Part shown: positions 14,107 to 21,731 of the stretch, piece by piece | Layout of the letters: each line of letters opens with the position of its first letter | Position numbering within the stretch: position 1 is the stretch's first letter | Notes under the pieces: model-generated | Told to the model about the DNA's origin: nothing | Database searches by the model: none | The model's input: the letters and a program-made list of their open reading frames with translations, nothing else | Assembly: GCA_947650005.1 (NCBI GenBank) | Contig: CANSTU010000037.1 | Coordinates: 1-33,414 of the forward strand | Direction of reading: 5' to 3' | Origin: an uncultured Lachnospiraceae bacterium | GTDB taxonomy: Bacteria; Bacillota; Clostridia; Lachnospirales; Lachnospiraceae | DNA length: 33,414 bases | Translations under genes and position numbers: made by a program

Positions 14107-14658
14107 GCTTTTTTCCCTTCTAAAGTGTTCCAGTCCCTCACGGAACTGCTGAATCCAACGCAATTCCGCCTCGCACATAATGACAAAATTGCCGTAGAGC
14201 ATTTCCCACACAAAATGCTCCTGTTTTGATCTGTTGGGAAAGTTTTTTTCGCGGCGTTTTTCCTCTTTGCGCATGGCTAGCTGCTGCGTCATAATTTTCT
14301 CATACCTCGCAAGCAGTTCATCAACCTTTTCCGGCTCCAGCCGCCCTGCCCAAGATAGCTGTATGAGAAAGGTTTTCTTAAATTCTGGCGCTTCTGGTTC
14401 TTCACTCATCACCCAACGGATCAATTCAGCCATGCCGGATTCCGTAATGGAATAAATCTTTTTGTTTGGCGCGCTTTCCTGATACTGTATCTCGTTCGTT
14501 ACAAAACCACTTTCGAGCAGCTTCATCAGCGTCTTGTAAATCTGGTTGTTGTTTCCAGACCAGTAGAGAAATGGAGAGTCCTGCATCACCCGCTTCACAT
14601 CATATCCGGTAAGCGGTTTCCAACTCAGCAGGCCCAAAATAGCATAATCAATTATCAT
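14104..14658 (-). CDS. PadR family transcriptional regulator
   Basis: Winged-helix repressor. The 184-residue protein starts MIIDYAILGLLSWKPLTGYD, the first PadR helix, followed by QIYKTLMKLLESGFV (recognition helix and wing approach) and KKIYSITESG. The C-terminal 90 residues form the charged helical dimerisation domain of the Vir_act_alpha_C type. AAGGAGG precedes the ATG. It heads an operon with the DUF4180 gene. Two TTAAC/GTTAA inverted repeats upstream, one at the promoter, are candidate autoregulatory sites. The ligand is unknown. Confidence 0.92.
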   Translation of the reverse strand: MIIDYAILGLLSWKPLTGYDVKRVMQDSPFLYWSGNNNQIYKTLMKLLESGFVTNEIQYQESAPNKKIYSITESGMAELIRWVMSEEPEAPEFKKTFLIQLSWAGRLEPEKVDELLARYEKIMTQQLAMRKEEKRREKNFPNRSKQEHFVWEMLYGNFVIMCEAELRWIQQFREGLEHFRREKS

Positions 14659-14679
14659 AATGTATCCTCCTTATCATGT

Positions 14680-14690
14680 GTTAATTTAAC
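14680..14690. promoter_or_regulatory. Inverted repeat just upstream of padR
   Basis: GTTAATTTAAC, an odd palindrome 22 nt before the padR start, shares half-sites with the repeat at 14931-14944. Possible PadR operator. Confidence 0.35.
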
Positions 14691-14699
14691 CTGTAGTAT

Positions 14700-14914
14700 T
14701 GGTTGCGCCAATTTTGCTCTGCGGGAGGGCCTCTCAATGATACGTTCCCAAAAGAACAGCGGATGCACGGGCAGCAGGGTAATTATGCCGTTGGAAACCA
14801 TCAAGCCAAACAGCAAAGCCTTTTTAACCGCTCCATCAGTTATCGTAAAAAGCGCTTGGATCTATTTGTGATAACCTTAGAACTGTGATTTTCGTCGTTA
14901 TATTTGTAATTCAT
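14700..14914 (-). other. Non-conserved stretch between the padR promoter and padR, possible gene remnant
   Basis: A 24-codon frame (14840-14914, beginning MNYKYNDENHSSK) is followed, in another frame, by an open segment containing KKALLFGLMVSNGIITLLP that looks like a broken membrane helix. I do not recognise either. It may be a decayed small membrane protein or plain leader sequence. Confidence 0.2.
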
Positions 14915-14930
14915 TTCATCCAATCCCGCC

Positions 14931-14972
14931 TTAACATAGGTTAAAAATAACATATGATACAAAGAAGGTCAA
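14931..14972 (-). promoter_or_regulatory. Promoter and operator of the padR operon
   Basis: On the minus strand TTGACC (plus 14967-14972), a 17-nt spacer and TATTTT (plus 14944-14949), followed at once by the inverted repeat TTAACCTATGTTAA (14931-14944). A repressor bound there would block the start site. From here to 15210 I see nothing else. Confidence 0.6.
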
Positions 14973-15210
14973 GCATTTTTTCAACCATCTCTCACTCCCA
15001 GTAAAAGGTGATTCATTGCGTGAAGAACGGGAGACAAACGGTCTGCATGGGACAGCGAAAACGGCTTGTCGCGCTCAAGTATTCTATTGGCACGGATAGC
15101 ATAATACGCATCATTGGATGCGCGCTCGCCTCAAAATTGGAAAATATGGTTTCCATAAACTTGCATGCGCACGCAATTTATTTTATAATAACTGCAATTG
15201 GAGATAGATA

Positions 15211-15330
15211 GAAAAATGTCTATTCAGCCATTTTCAATCGTGAATTTATGCCTGCCAAAGCAGGCATGGGATTAGTGTGAAAAATAAATATTTCACACGC
15301 AAATTTGTGCCTGCAGCCCAAATTCGCAGG
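15211..15330 (+). repeat. Two tandem two-hairpin modules before marR
   Basis: First copy: GAAAATG/CATTTTC-type hairpin (15211-15235), spacer CGTGAATTT, ATGCCTGC/GCAGGCAT (15248-15267). Second copy: GTGTGAAA/TTTCACAC (15275-15298), spacer GCAAATTTGT, CCTGC/GCAGG (15310-15330), then GGAAAGG. Both are in the orientation of the gene. Confidence 0.6.
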
Positions 15331-15358
15331 TTACGGAAAGGTATGGTTACGAACATCT

Positions 15359-15808
15359 ATGAAACTGTTAAAATGGCTTTCGGTGACAGACCGGTTCTAC
15401 AAGATCTATTTGGACAAACAGCTTGCTCCTTTTGGACTCAATAACAGCCAATATATGTTCTTAATTAAAATCTGTCATTCGCCCGGCATTTTGCAGGATT
15501 CCCTGATGGATATGTTTTATGTCCATCCAAGCAATATTGTACGGACAGTTGCTGCATTAGAAAAGCAGGGAATGATTACCCGCTCCCCGCATGATAAGGA
15601 CAAGCGGACGTGTAAGCTGTATCCCACGCAACGTGCATTGTCTGTGATCGACGAGGTACAGACAGTCTGCGAAAAGACAGAAGCCCTCTTGCTGCACGGT
15701 ATCAGCAAAACTGATCAAAAGCTCTTTATGGATTTGCTGATTCAGGTTGGCAGAAATATCACATCGGAACTTCACATAGAAAGAAAGGAGGAGGAATTTA
15801 ATGACTGA
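15359..15808 (+). CDS. MarR family regulator (MepR-like)
   Basis: Probable repressor of the MATE pump gene it overlaps. About 149 residues from the ATG at 15359 (MKLLKWLSVTDRFYKIYL). A longer frame from a TTG at 15305 would pass through a hairpin module and is less likely, though the nearest purine run (GGAAAGG) is rather far from 15359. The core LNNSQYMFLIKICHSPG, HPSNIVRTVAALEKQGMITR and DKDKRTCKLYPT is the MarR winged helix with its wing. The end overlaps the MATE start by 8 nt, so the two are co-translated, as in mepR-mepA of Staphylococcus aureus. The inducer is unknown. Confidence 0.9.
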   Translation: MKLLKWLSVTDRFYKIYLDKQLAPFGLNNSQYMFLIKICHSPGILQDSLMDMFYVHPSNIVRTVAALEKQGMITRSPHDKDKRTCKLYPTQRALSVIDEVQTVCEKTEALLLHGISKTDQKLFMDLLIQVGRNITSELHIERKEEEFND

Positions 15809-17171
15809 GAATCCTCTGGGATATGAAAAAATCCCAAAACTGTTGAAAGGTTTTGCCATTCCAAGTATCACAGCGGCCCTGGTCGGTTCGCTCTACAATA
15901 TTGTGGATCAAATCTTCATTGGACAGGGTGTAGGATACCTGGGAAATGCCGCGACCAATGTTTCTTATCCATTCTCCACTATTTGCCTTGCAATTTCTTT
16001 GCTCGTAGGAATTGGAAGCGCTTCCCGTGTTTCGCTATACCTTGGAAACAAGAGGCCGGAAGCGGCCGCCAAGGCGGCGGGAAACGGCATCGTCCTGATG
16101 GTGATTTTGGGGCTTATTTATCTGGCAATCGGTGAAATTCTGCTGGACCAGCTTTTGATATTGTTTGGAGCAACTACCGAAGTGTTCCCCTATGCCCAGC
16201 AGTATGCCGGCATCACCTTAGCCGGAATGCCCTTTCTCATCGTAACAAACGGTATGAGCAATTTGATTCGGGCAGACGGAAGCCCCCGATATTCGATGTC
16301 CTGCATGGTAGCAGGAGCTATTGTCAATACAATCCTCGACCCGATCTTTATTTTCGTCTTACATTGGGGCATTTTGGGGGCGGCTTTAGCAACGGTTTTG
16401 GGGCAGATTTTTTCCTTTCTTCTGGCTGTATATTACTTATGGCACTTCAAAACCATCCACTTTGAAAAAAACAATTTTCATCTGAGCGTCAAGGAGAGTT
16501 TGAAAACCTGCGGCATGGGAATCAGCAGCAGCTCAAATCAAATTGCGATTACCTTCGTGCAAATCGTCCTTTACAATTCACTGACCTATTATGGTGCGCA
16601 AACGGTCTATGGAACAGATATTCCTTTAGCTGCCTGCGGAATCGTCATGAAAACGAATGCAATCGTTCTTGCTATCGTCGTTGGAATATCTCAGGGGGTA
16701 CAGCCAATCATAGGCTTTAATTATGGGGCAAAGCAATATACCCGTGTGCGGGAGGCCTATCTGCTCGCAATAAAGTGGAATCTAGTCGTTTCTTCAATCG
16801 GTTTTTTCCTGTTTCAATGCTTCCCCCAATTAATCATTTCCCTGTTTGGAGAAGGGGACCAACTCTATTTTGAGTTTGCGGTCCTGTTCATGCGAACCTA
16901 TCTTTTTATGGTGCTGGTAAACGGGGTGCAACTGCTTTCTTCCAGTTTTTTTACCGCCATAGGAAAGGCAATGAAAGGGGCTTTATTGGCATTGACCAGG
17001 CAGGTCTTTTTCCTAATTCCGCTGCTTGTGGCGCTTCCCCTTCGTTTTGGAATTATGGGCGTATTGCTTGCAGGGCCTGTTGCTGATTTTTCAGCGTTTT
17101 TGCTGTCCATCGTAATGGTGGGTATCGAATTAAGGAAACAGCAAAACACCGCCCAAATCAATTCTATATAA
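15801..17171 (+). CDS. MATE family efflux transporter (MepA-like)
   Basis: Cation-coupled multidrug exporter in the cytoplasmic membrane. The 456-residue protein has about twelve hydrophobic segments in two similar halves. Characteristic pieces are IPSITAALVGSLYNIVDQIF, GIGSASRVSLYLGNK, GMSNLIRADGSPRYSM with NTILDPIFIF, and in the second half GISQGVQPIIGFNYGAKQY. These match the MepA branch. AGGAGG lies close upstream of the ATG, inside the MarR gene. Coupling to a MarR regulator suggests induction by toxic cationic compounds. Base composition is slightly lower than the second MATE gene at 19 kb. Confidence 0.93.
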   Translation: MTENPLGYEKIPKLLKGFAIPSITAALVGSLYNIVDQIFIGQGVGYLGNAATNVSYPFSTICLAISLLVGIGSASRVSLYLGNKRPEAAAKAAGNGIVLMVILGLIYLAIGEILLDQLLILFGATTEVFPYAQQYAGITLAGMPFLIVTNGMSNLIRADGSPRYSMSCMVAGAIVNTILDPIFIFVLHWGILGAALATVLGQIFSFLLAVYYLWHFKTIHFEKNNFHLSVKESLKTCGMGISSSSNQIAITFVQIVLYNSLTYYGAQTVYGTDIPLAACGIVMKTNAIVLAIVVGISQGVQPIIGFNYGAKQYTRVREAYLLAIKWNLVVSSIGFFLFQCFPQLIISLFGEGDQLYFEFAVLFMRTYLFMVLVNGVQLLSSSFFTAIGKAMKGALLALTRQVFFLIPLLVALPLRFGIMGVLLAGPVADFSAFLLSIVMVGIELRKQQNTAQINSI

Positions 17172-17542
17172 ATTTTTATTATTCCTCTCCATAAAAACAC
17201 AGGTAATCAGAATTTTATTTTATCGTAATAAAACCAGAAAGCATTGTAACCCCCAAGAAAAGTGGGAATTTACTTCTGATCCAAAAAATGGATTGGGGAA
17301 GCTGTCTCTATTCCGTAAAAATAATTGGCGCGGTTCTGCTCTTTCCCCGTAAAGGCATTCATGCTATACTTGGTACAGGCAAAATCAGGCAAAAGTACCC
17401 GAACAGCCCATGCAAACCGTCTGTACAAATTGGACGGGCATGAATTTCAGTTTTATTGGCGTTTGAAACCTTAAGTAGACGATCACAGCCGGAATCTTTG
17501 TTTCCTGCTGCATTGCCGTAAAGAAATCGGCAGGGAGGTTAT
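17172..17542. other. Intergenic stretch without recognisable features
   Basis: About 370 bp between the MATE gene and the double acetyltransferase. I see no gene, RNA or clear promoter; a TATACT hexamer near 17365 is a weak -10 candidate only. Confidence 0.4.
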
Positions 17543-18568
17543 ATGGAGCATAAAGGGACTCTCAAATTTGAAACGCAGCGTCTTATTCTCAGGCCGCCCA
17601 TCCCAGGGGATGCCGCCCCAATGTTTCACAACTGGGCATCGGATCCGGAAGTGACGAAATATTTAACCTGGCCTACCCATAAAAGCCCTGATGTTTCATC
17701 CCGGGTGCTTGCAGATTGGTGTGAAAAGACGAAAGATCCTACATTTTATCAGTGGTTCATCGTTTCCCGGAAGTTAGGAGAGCCCATCGGCACCATTTCC
17801 GCCGTAAAGACGGACGATCAGACCGCATCTGCCACGATCGGCTATTGCATCGGGCGTCCTTGGTGGGGGCAGGGTATCATGGCGGAGGCTCTGTGGGCGG
17901 TCATCTCCTTTTTCTTCGAGGAAGTGGGAATGAACTGCGTAAATGCCTGCCATGATCCCAGAAATCCCAACTCCGGCAGGGTCATGAGAAAATGCGGCAT
18001 GAGTTATGAAGGAACATGGCGCGCAGGCGGCGTGAATAACCAGGGCATATGCGATGAATCCTGGTATTCGATTTTAAAGGATGAATATGAAAATCTCTCC
18101 CGTTCTGACCAGGCGGTAAAGCAGTTAACGGATCGGGCGCAAAGGACAACCGTCTCCAGGCAGATACTAGAGTCTCTGCCGGAATGGTTCGGCATCCCAC
18201 AGGCGCGGGAGGATTATATCGCTGCCAGCGCTGGACAGACGTTTTTTGCAGCGTTCCGGCAAGAAACTCCCATCGGGTTTCTGTGCCTGAAGGAAACGGG
18301 TAATGCCACGGTGGAACTTTCCGTGATGGGCGTCCTGAAAGAATACCATCGGCAGGGAACGGGGCGAAAGCTCGTTACCGCCGCCAGGAAATATGCTGCC
18401 GAAAGGGGATATTCCTTCCTTCAGGTGAAGACGGTCCGGTCGGGCTGCTATGAGAATTATGACCGTACGAACCGATTTTATCAAAGCCTGGGATTCCGAG
18501 AATTTGAAGTGTTTCCCACCCTGTGGGATGAAGCCAACCCGTGCCAGGTCTATGTGATGTGCGTATGA
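17543..18568 (+). CDS. Fused double GNAT N-acetyltransferase
   Basis: Two acetyltransferase domains in one 341-residue chain. Residues 1-185 are RimJ/RimL-like: TQRLILRPPIPGDA, GYCIGRPWWGQGIMAEAL (acetyl-CoA loop) and HDPRNPNSGRVMRKCGM. Residues 200-341 are a second GNAT: LSVMGVLKEYHRQGTGRKLV (loop R-Q-G-T-G-R) and FYQSLGFREFE. CAGGGAGG precedes the ATG. Both domains keep their cofactor loops, so both may be active on different substrates. No neighbour suggests the targets; protein N-termini or antibiotics are possible. The gene stands alone, with a perfect 34-bp inverted repeat downstream. Confidence 0.88.
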   Translation: MEHKGTLKFETQRLILRPPIPGDAAPMFHNWASDPEVTKYLTWPTHKSPDVSSRVLADWCEKTKDPTFYQWFIVSRKLGEPIGTISAVKTDDQTASATIGYCIGRPWWGQGIMAEALWAVISFFFEEVGMNCVNACHDPRNPNSGRVMRKCGMSYEGTWRAGGVNNQGICDESWYSILKDEYENLSRSDQAVKQLTDRAQRTTVSRQILESLPEWFGIPQAREDYIAASAGQTFFAAFRQETPIGFLCLKETGNATVELSVMGVLKEYHRQGTGRKLVTAARKYAAERGYSFLQVKTVRSGCYENYDRTNRFYQSLGFREFEVFPTLWDEANPCQVYVMCV

Positions 18569-18669
18569 TTCCGGAAGGCTGGCCGTTGCCGTATTAGGGT
18601 TCCTTTTCGCAGAACAAACGCATGGCCATCCCGAACGACGCCAAAGCGGCGCGCCGCGGAGCCTGAGGG

Positions 18670-18747
18670 ATGTCCAGTTATATTGATAGCCCTGCCAGGA
18701 TCCCGCCCGTAGAGGATCCTGGCAGGGCTATCAATATAACTGGACAT
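18670..18747. repeat. Perfect 34-bp inverted repeat with a 10-bp loop
   Basis: Left arm 18670-18703 begins ATGTCCAGTTATATTGATAG; right arm 18714-18747 is its exact reverse complement; the loop is CGCCCGTAGA. There is no T-run, so it is not a standard terminator. The rest of 18569-18970 shows a GCGGCGCGCCGC palindrome near 18648 and no gene. Confidence 0.85.
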
Positions 18748-18970
18748 GCGTTCGTCCCGGATTTTTCGACTTCTGCCTTGTATTTCTACGACAAACCGGA
18801 TATAATCAAAGAACCTCTTAGCATAGCCATCCAAGTCATCCGTTTGGGAATGGCGTCTGAGGTATCGCATTCCTTTCAGGCATTGTTTTGTCCTGTAACG
18901 GACTCGATTTGTTTATAGATACGATGGGATCGCGCCGTCCCAAGGATGAAAACGCGCAGATAGGAGTACT

Positions 18971-20347
18971 ATGGCGGCCAATGCAAAGACAAACGAGGGG
19001 CAAATTCGCAATCAGATCACGGAAGGCGTCATCTGGAAACAGCTCCTTCTTTTCTTTTTTCCTATTTTGTTTGGAACTTTTTTCCAGCAGCTCTATAATA
19101 CCACCGACGCTGTCATCGTAGGCAATTTCGTGGGTAAGGAGGCCCTGGCCGCCGTAGGCGGGCCCGCGGCTACGCTGATTAATCTGCTGGTGGGTTTCTT
19201 CATCGGGCTTTCCTCCGGCTCCACCGTCATCATTTCCCAGTATTATGGCGCTGGAAATAAGGATGATGTGAAAAAGGCGGTCCATACCTCCATCGCGCTC
19301 TCCCTGGCAAGCGGCGCCGTTATCATGGCGCTTGGCCTCTTGTTTTCCCGGCCCGCCCTGCAGGCCATGAACACCCCTTTAGAAATCCTGGAACTATCCA
19401 CCGTCTATATGCGGATCTATTTTCTGGGGGTTATCCCGGCTTTGATTTATAATATAGGATCCGGTATCCTGCGGGCGGTGGGAGATTCCAAACGGCCCCT
19501 TTATTTCTTGATCTTATCATGCATCGCCAATATCATCCTGGATATTTTCTTCGTGGTCGTACTGAAACTGGGCGTGGCGGGCGTGGCCATCGCCACATCC
19601 CTTTCCCAGGTCATCAGCGCAGTGATGGTCATATGGGCATTGGTAAAAGCGGAGGATTCCTACCGGCTGTATCTGAGGGAAATTCGGTTTTCTCCCTTTT
19701 TTCTGCGCAACATCATCCGTATCGGCCTTCCGGCCGGTTTGCAGTCCTCCATGTATTCCGTCTCTAATCTGATCGTCCAGTCCAGCATCAATTCCTTCGG
19801 GACGGATACCGTTGCCGCCTGGACGGCTTACGGAAAGGTGGACGGCATATTCTGGATGATCATGGGCGCTTACGGCGTGGCTATCACCACCTTTGCCGGA
19901 CAGAATTTTGGCGCCGGGAAGTATGACCGAATTCGAAAAAGCGTGCGGGTATGTCTGGGCATGGCGGCATTTACCAGCGTATTGCTCAGCGTTATCGTCC
20001 TCGTCGGAGGGCACTTTTTCTTTCGCCTGTTCACTGGAGATCCCAATGTGGTGGACATCGGACTGCGTATGATGCGCGTCATCTCTCCCAGCTATATCAC
20101 CTATGTCTGTATTGAAATCCTGGGCGGGACTACCAGGGGATGCGGGGATGCCGTCCCTCCCACGCTGATGACCTGCGTAGGGATCTGTATCCTGCGCATC
20201 GTATGGGTGCTGGCGGTCGTTCCCCTGCGCCCGGAAGTCTCCACGGTAGCTTTCAGCTATCCCCTCACCTGGACGGTGACCTCCCTGCTGTTCATCGTCT
20301 ACTACCTGCGGGGAAACTGGTTGAAACGCATCCGGCGGCTGGGGTGA
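18971..20347 (+). CDS. MATE family efflux transporter
   Basis: Second cation-coupled exporter of the window, only distantly similar to the MepA-like one. The 458-residue protein has about twelve hydrophobic segments. LFFFPILFGTFFQQLYNTTD, AVGGPAATLINLLVGFFIGL and SSGSTVIISQYYGAGNKDD mark the first half; GDSKRPLYFLI, AYGVAITTFAGQNFGAGKYD and GGTTRGCGDAVPPTLM the second. ATAGGAG precedes the ATG. It has no linked regulator, although an AraC gene follows about 100 bp downstream. The substrate is unknown. Confidence 0.93.
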   Translation: MAANAKTNEGQIRNQITEGVIWKQLLLFFFPILFGTFFQQLYNTTDAVIVGNFVGKEALAAVGGPAATLINLLVGFFIGLSSGSTVIISQYYGAGNKDDVKKAVHTSIALSLASGAVIMALGLLFSRPALQAMNTPLEILELSTVYMRIYFLGVIPALIYNIGSGILRAVGDSKRPLYFLILSCIANIILDIFFVVVLKLGVAGVAIATSLSQVISAVMVIWALVKAEDSYRLYLREIRFSPFFLRNIIRIGLPAGLQSSMYSVSNLIVQSSINSFGTDTVAAWTAYGKVDGIFWMIMGAYGVAITTFAGQNFGAGKYDRIRKSVRVCLGMAAFTSVLLSVIVLVGGHFFFRLFTGDPNVVDIGLRMMRVISPSYITYVCIEILGGTTRGCGDAVPPTLMTCVGICILRIVWVLAVVPLRPEVSTVAFSYPLTWTVTSLLFIVYYLRGNWLKRIRRLG

Positions 20348-20370
20348 TCGATTTATTTCGGATAAAACCA

Positions 20371-20397
20371 ATCCGGAAATCTTCTATATTTCCGGAT
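20371..20397. terminator. Possible terminator after the MATE gene
   Basis: A 10-bp stem ATCCGGAAAT/ATTTCCGGAT with a 7-nt loop, 24 nt after the stop codon. Followed by CCAATTTATG, so the T-tract is poor. Confidence 0.4.
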
Positions 20398-20448
20398 CCA
20401 ATTTATGAGATCTGATTCCTATGGTTTACGGAAAGGCAAGGTATTGGT

Positions 20449-21420
20449 GTGGGAAAAAAGAAAAAGCCGAAAATGGAATATCGCTATTACCGAATCCCTG
20501 CCGGAAGCCCTGCCCTGGCCTTGCTCGGGGAAGAATGGACGCAGCATTACGGAAGGAGTATAGACTACCTCCATTTTCATAACCACCTGGAGATCGGGTA
20601 CTGTTACTATGGGGATGGCCTGATGACCTTTCGCGAAGATGACCTCCCTTTTCAGGGAGACATGTTCACAATCATTCCTAAAAATTTTCCCCATACCACC
20701 AATTCCAGCCGAGACACCCTCTCTTCTTGGGAATATCTGTTCGTAGATGCGGACGGCTTCCTGGCAGACAATTACCGCTCCGCCCCCCATATGGCCGACC
20801 GCCTCATACGCAGGATCAACCGTTCCGCCCATCTGGTACACGCCAAGGAGCATCCGGAAACGGCGGCCCTGATCCGTCAGCTCATCGAAGTCATGCGTTC
20901 CCAGAAGGAATTCTATCAGGAAGAAGCGGCCGGGCTGGTCTGGTCCATCCTGATCCGGATCGCCCGTTGGAACCATGATGGGGATGAGAACGCAGTGTTC
21001 TCCCGTCCGCAGAATAGCTTGGCCATTTCACGCGCCCTGAATTATATCGGCGTTGTGCCCGAACGCCCCTTCAAAATCGAAGAATTAGCCGCCATGTGCC
21101 ATATGAGCGAAACGCACTTCCGACGCGTCTTCGTGGAATGCATGAAAACAACCCCTGTGGAATACATCAACCAAGTACGCATCCGAAGGGCCTGCGACGA
21201 ATTGAAGCGGACCAATGATCCGGTGAGCGCCATTGCCTCCCGGACCGGCTTCTCCACCCTGTCCACCTTTAACCGTAATTTCCGCAGGATCATGGGCATT
21301 TCCCCCCAGCAATGGAGGAAAAAACCGGAACTCTATGAGCGCAGCCTTCTGAATTATACGGTTCAGGCAGAAGAGGGATGGGGAAAAATACCCCCCCCCC
21401 ACAAATTTTTAGACAATTGA
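20449..21420 (+). CDS. AraC family transcriptional regulator
   Basis: Probable activator of the carbohydrate importer that follows in the same orientation. The N-terminal half is a cupin-type sensor domain (HNHLEIGYCYYGDG near residue 50, then GDMFTIIPKNFPH). The C-terminal half is the AraC double helix-turn-helix: IEELAAMCHMSETHFRRVF near residue 207 and SAIASRTGFSTLSTFNRNFR near 262, then GISPQQWRKK. The start is a GTG at 20449 behind AAGG, or the ATG at 20473. After the usual end an extra tail of about 30 residues contains a C10 run (21391-21400) reading as Pro-Pro-Pro; slippage would alter only the tail. A strong terminator follows. Confidence 0.9.
   Translation: MGKKKKPKMEYRYYRIPAGSPALALLGEEWTQHYGRSIDYLHFHNHLEIGYCYYGDGLMTFREDDLPFQGDMFTIIPKNFPHTTNSSRDTLSSWEYLFVDADGFLADNYRSAPHMADRLIRRINRSAHLVHAKEHPETAALIRQLIEVMRSQKEFYQEEAAGLVWSILIRIARWNHDGDENAVFSRPQNSLAISRALNYIGVVPERPFKIEELAAMCHMSETHFRRVFVECMKTTPVEYINQVRIRRACDELKRTNDPVSAIASRTGFSTLSTFNRNFRRIMGISPQQWRKKPELYERSLLNYTVQAEEGWGKIPPPHKFLDN
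21391..21400 (+). repeat. C10 homopolymer at the end of the AraC gene
   Basis: Ten consecutive C, seven codons before the stop codon. One added C would bypass the stop and extend the protein through the terminator hairpin. Confidence 0.8.
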
Positions 21421-21428
21421 AATCCTTT

Positions 21429-21480
21429 TTCATCCGGAAAATGTGGCGCGTTCTGCCTTCAGGCATATTTTCCGGATGAA
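21429..21480 (+). terminator. Terminator of the AraC gene
   Basis: A perfect 14-bp stem TTCATCCGGAAAAT/ATTTTCCGGATGAA with a 24-nt loop, 8 nt after the stop, followed by CTATTTT. Confidence 0.8.
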
Positions 21481-21579
21481 CTATTTTAAGCAATTTTCCC
21501 ATTTTCGCCATCCTTTTTCGTCACATCTGCCAAATCTCCTCTTATAAATGGTTGATTATGCACGTAATATGTTTGATTT

Positions 21580-21638
21580 TAGCAACAAACGTGCTATCAC
21601 TATGATATAATGTATATGTATTTGTTCATAAAATACAT
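21580..21638 (+). promoter_or_regulatory. Activator-type promoter of the sugar importer operon
   Basis: TATAAT at 21606-21611 has no -35 hexamer at the right distance. Instead the inverted repeat TAGCA/TGCTA (21580-21596) covers that place, as expected for an activator-dependent promoter. A second inverted repeat ATGTATTT/AAATACAT (21616-21638) lies at the transcript start. The AraC protein encoded upstream is the natural candidate. The remaining leader to 21731 carries TTATGCATAA near 21670 and the ribosome site. Confidence 0.55.
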
Positions 21639-21731
21639 TTTCTTATACATAATGCCATTCCGTGCAAGTTATGCATAATGAATATGCAGACAAATTGAAC
21701 AAATGCAGAAAAATATCAGGAGGGATGAAAC

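Noticed and set aside
18670-18747. Rho-independent terminator or loxP-like site for the 34-bp inverted repeat
   Set aside because: No T-run follows on either strand, and a loxP-type site has 13-bp arms with an 8-bp spacer, not 34-bp arms.
19517-20371. A 284-codon minus-strand frame opposite the second MATE gene
   Set aside because: A shadow of the GC-rich MATE gene; His/Gln/Asp-rich translation without domain.
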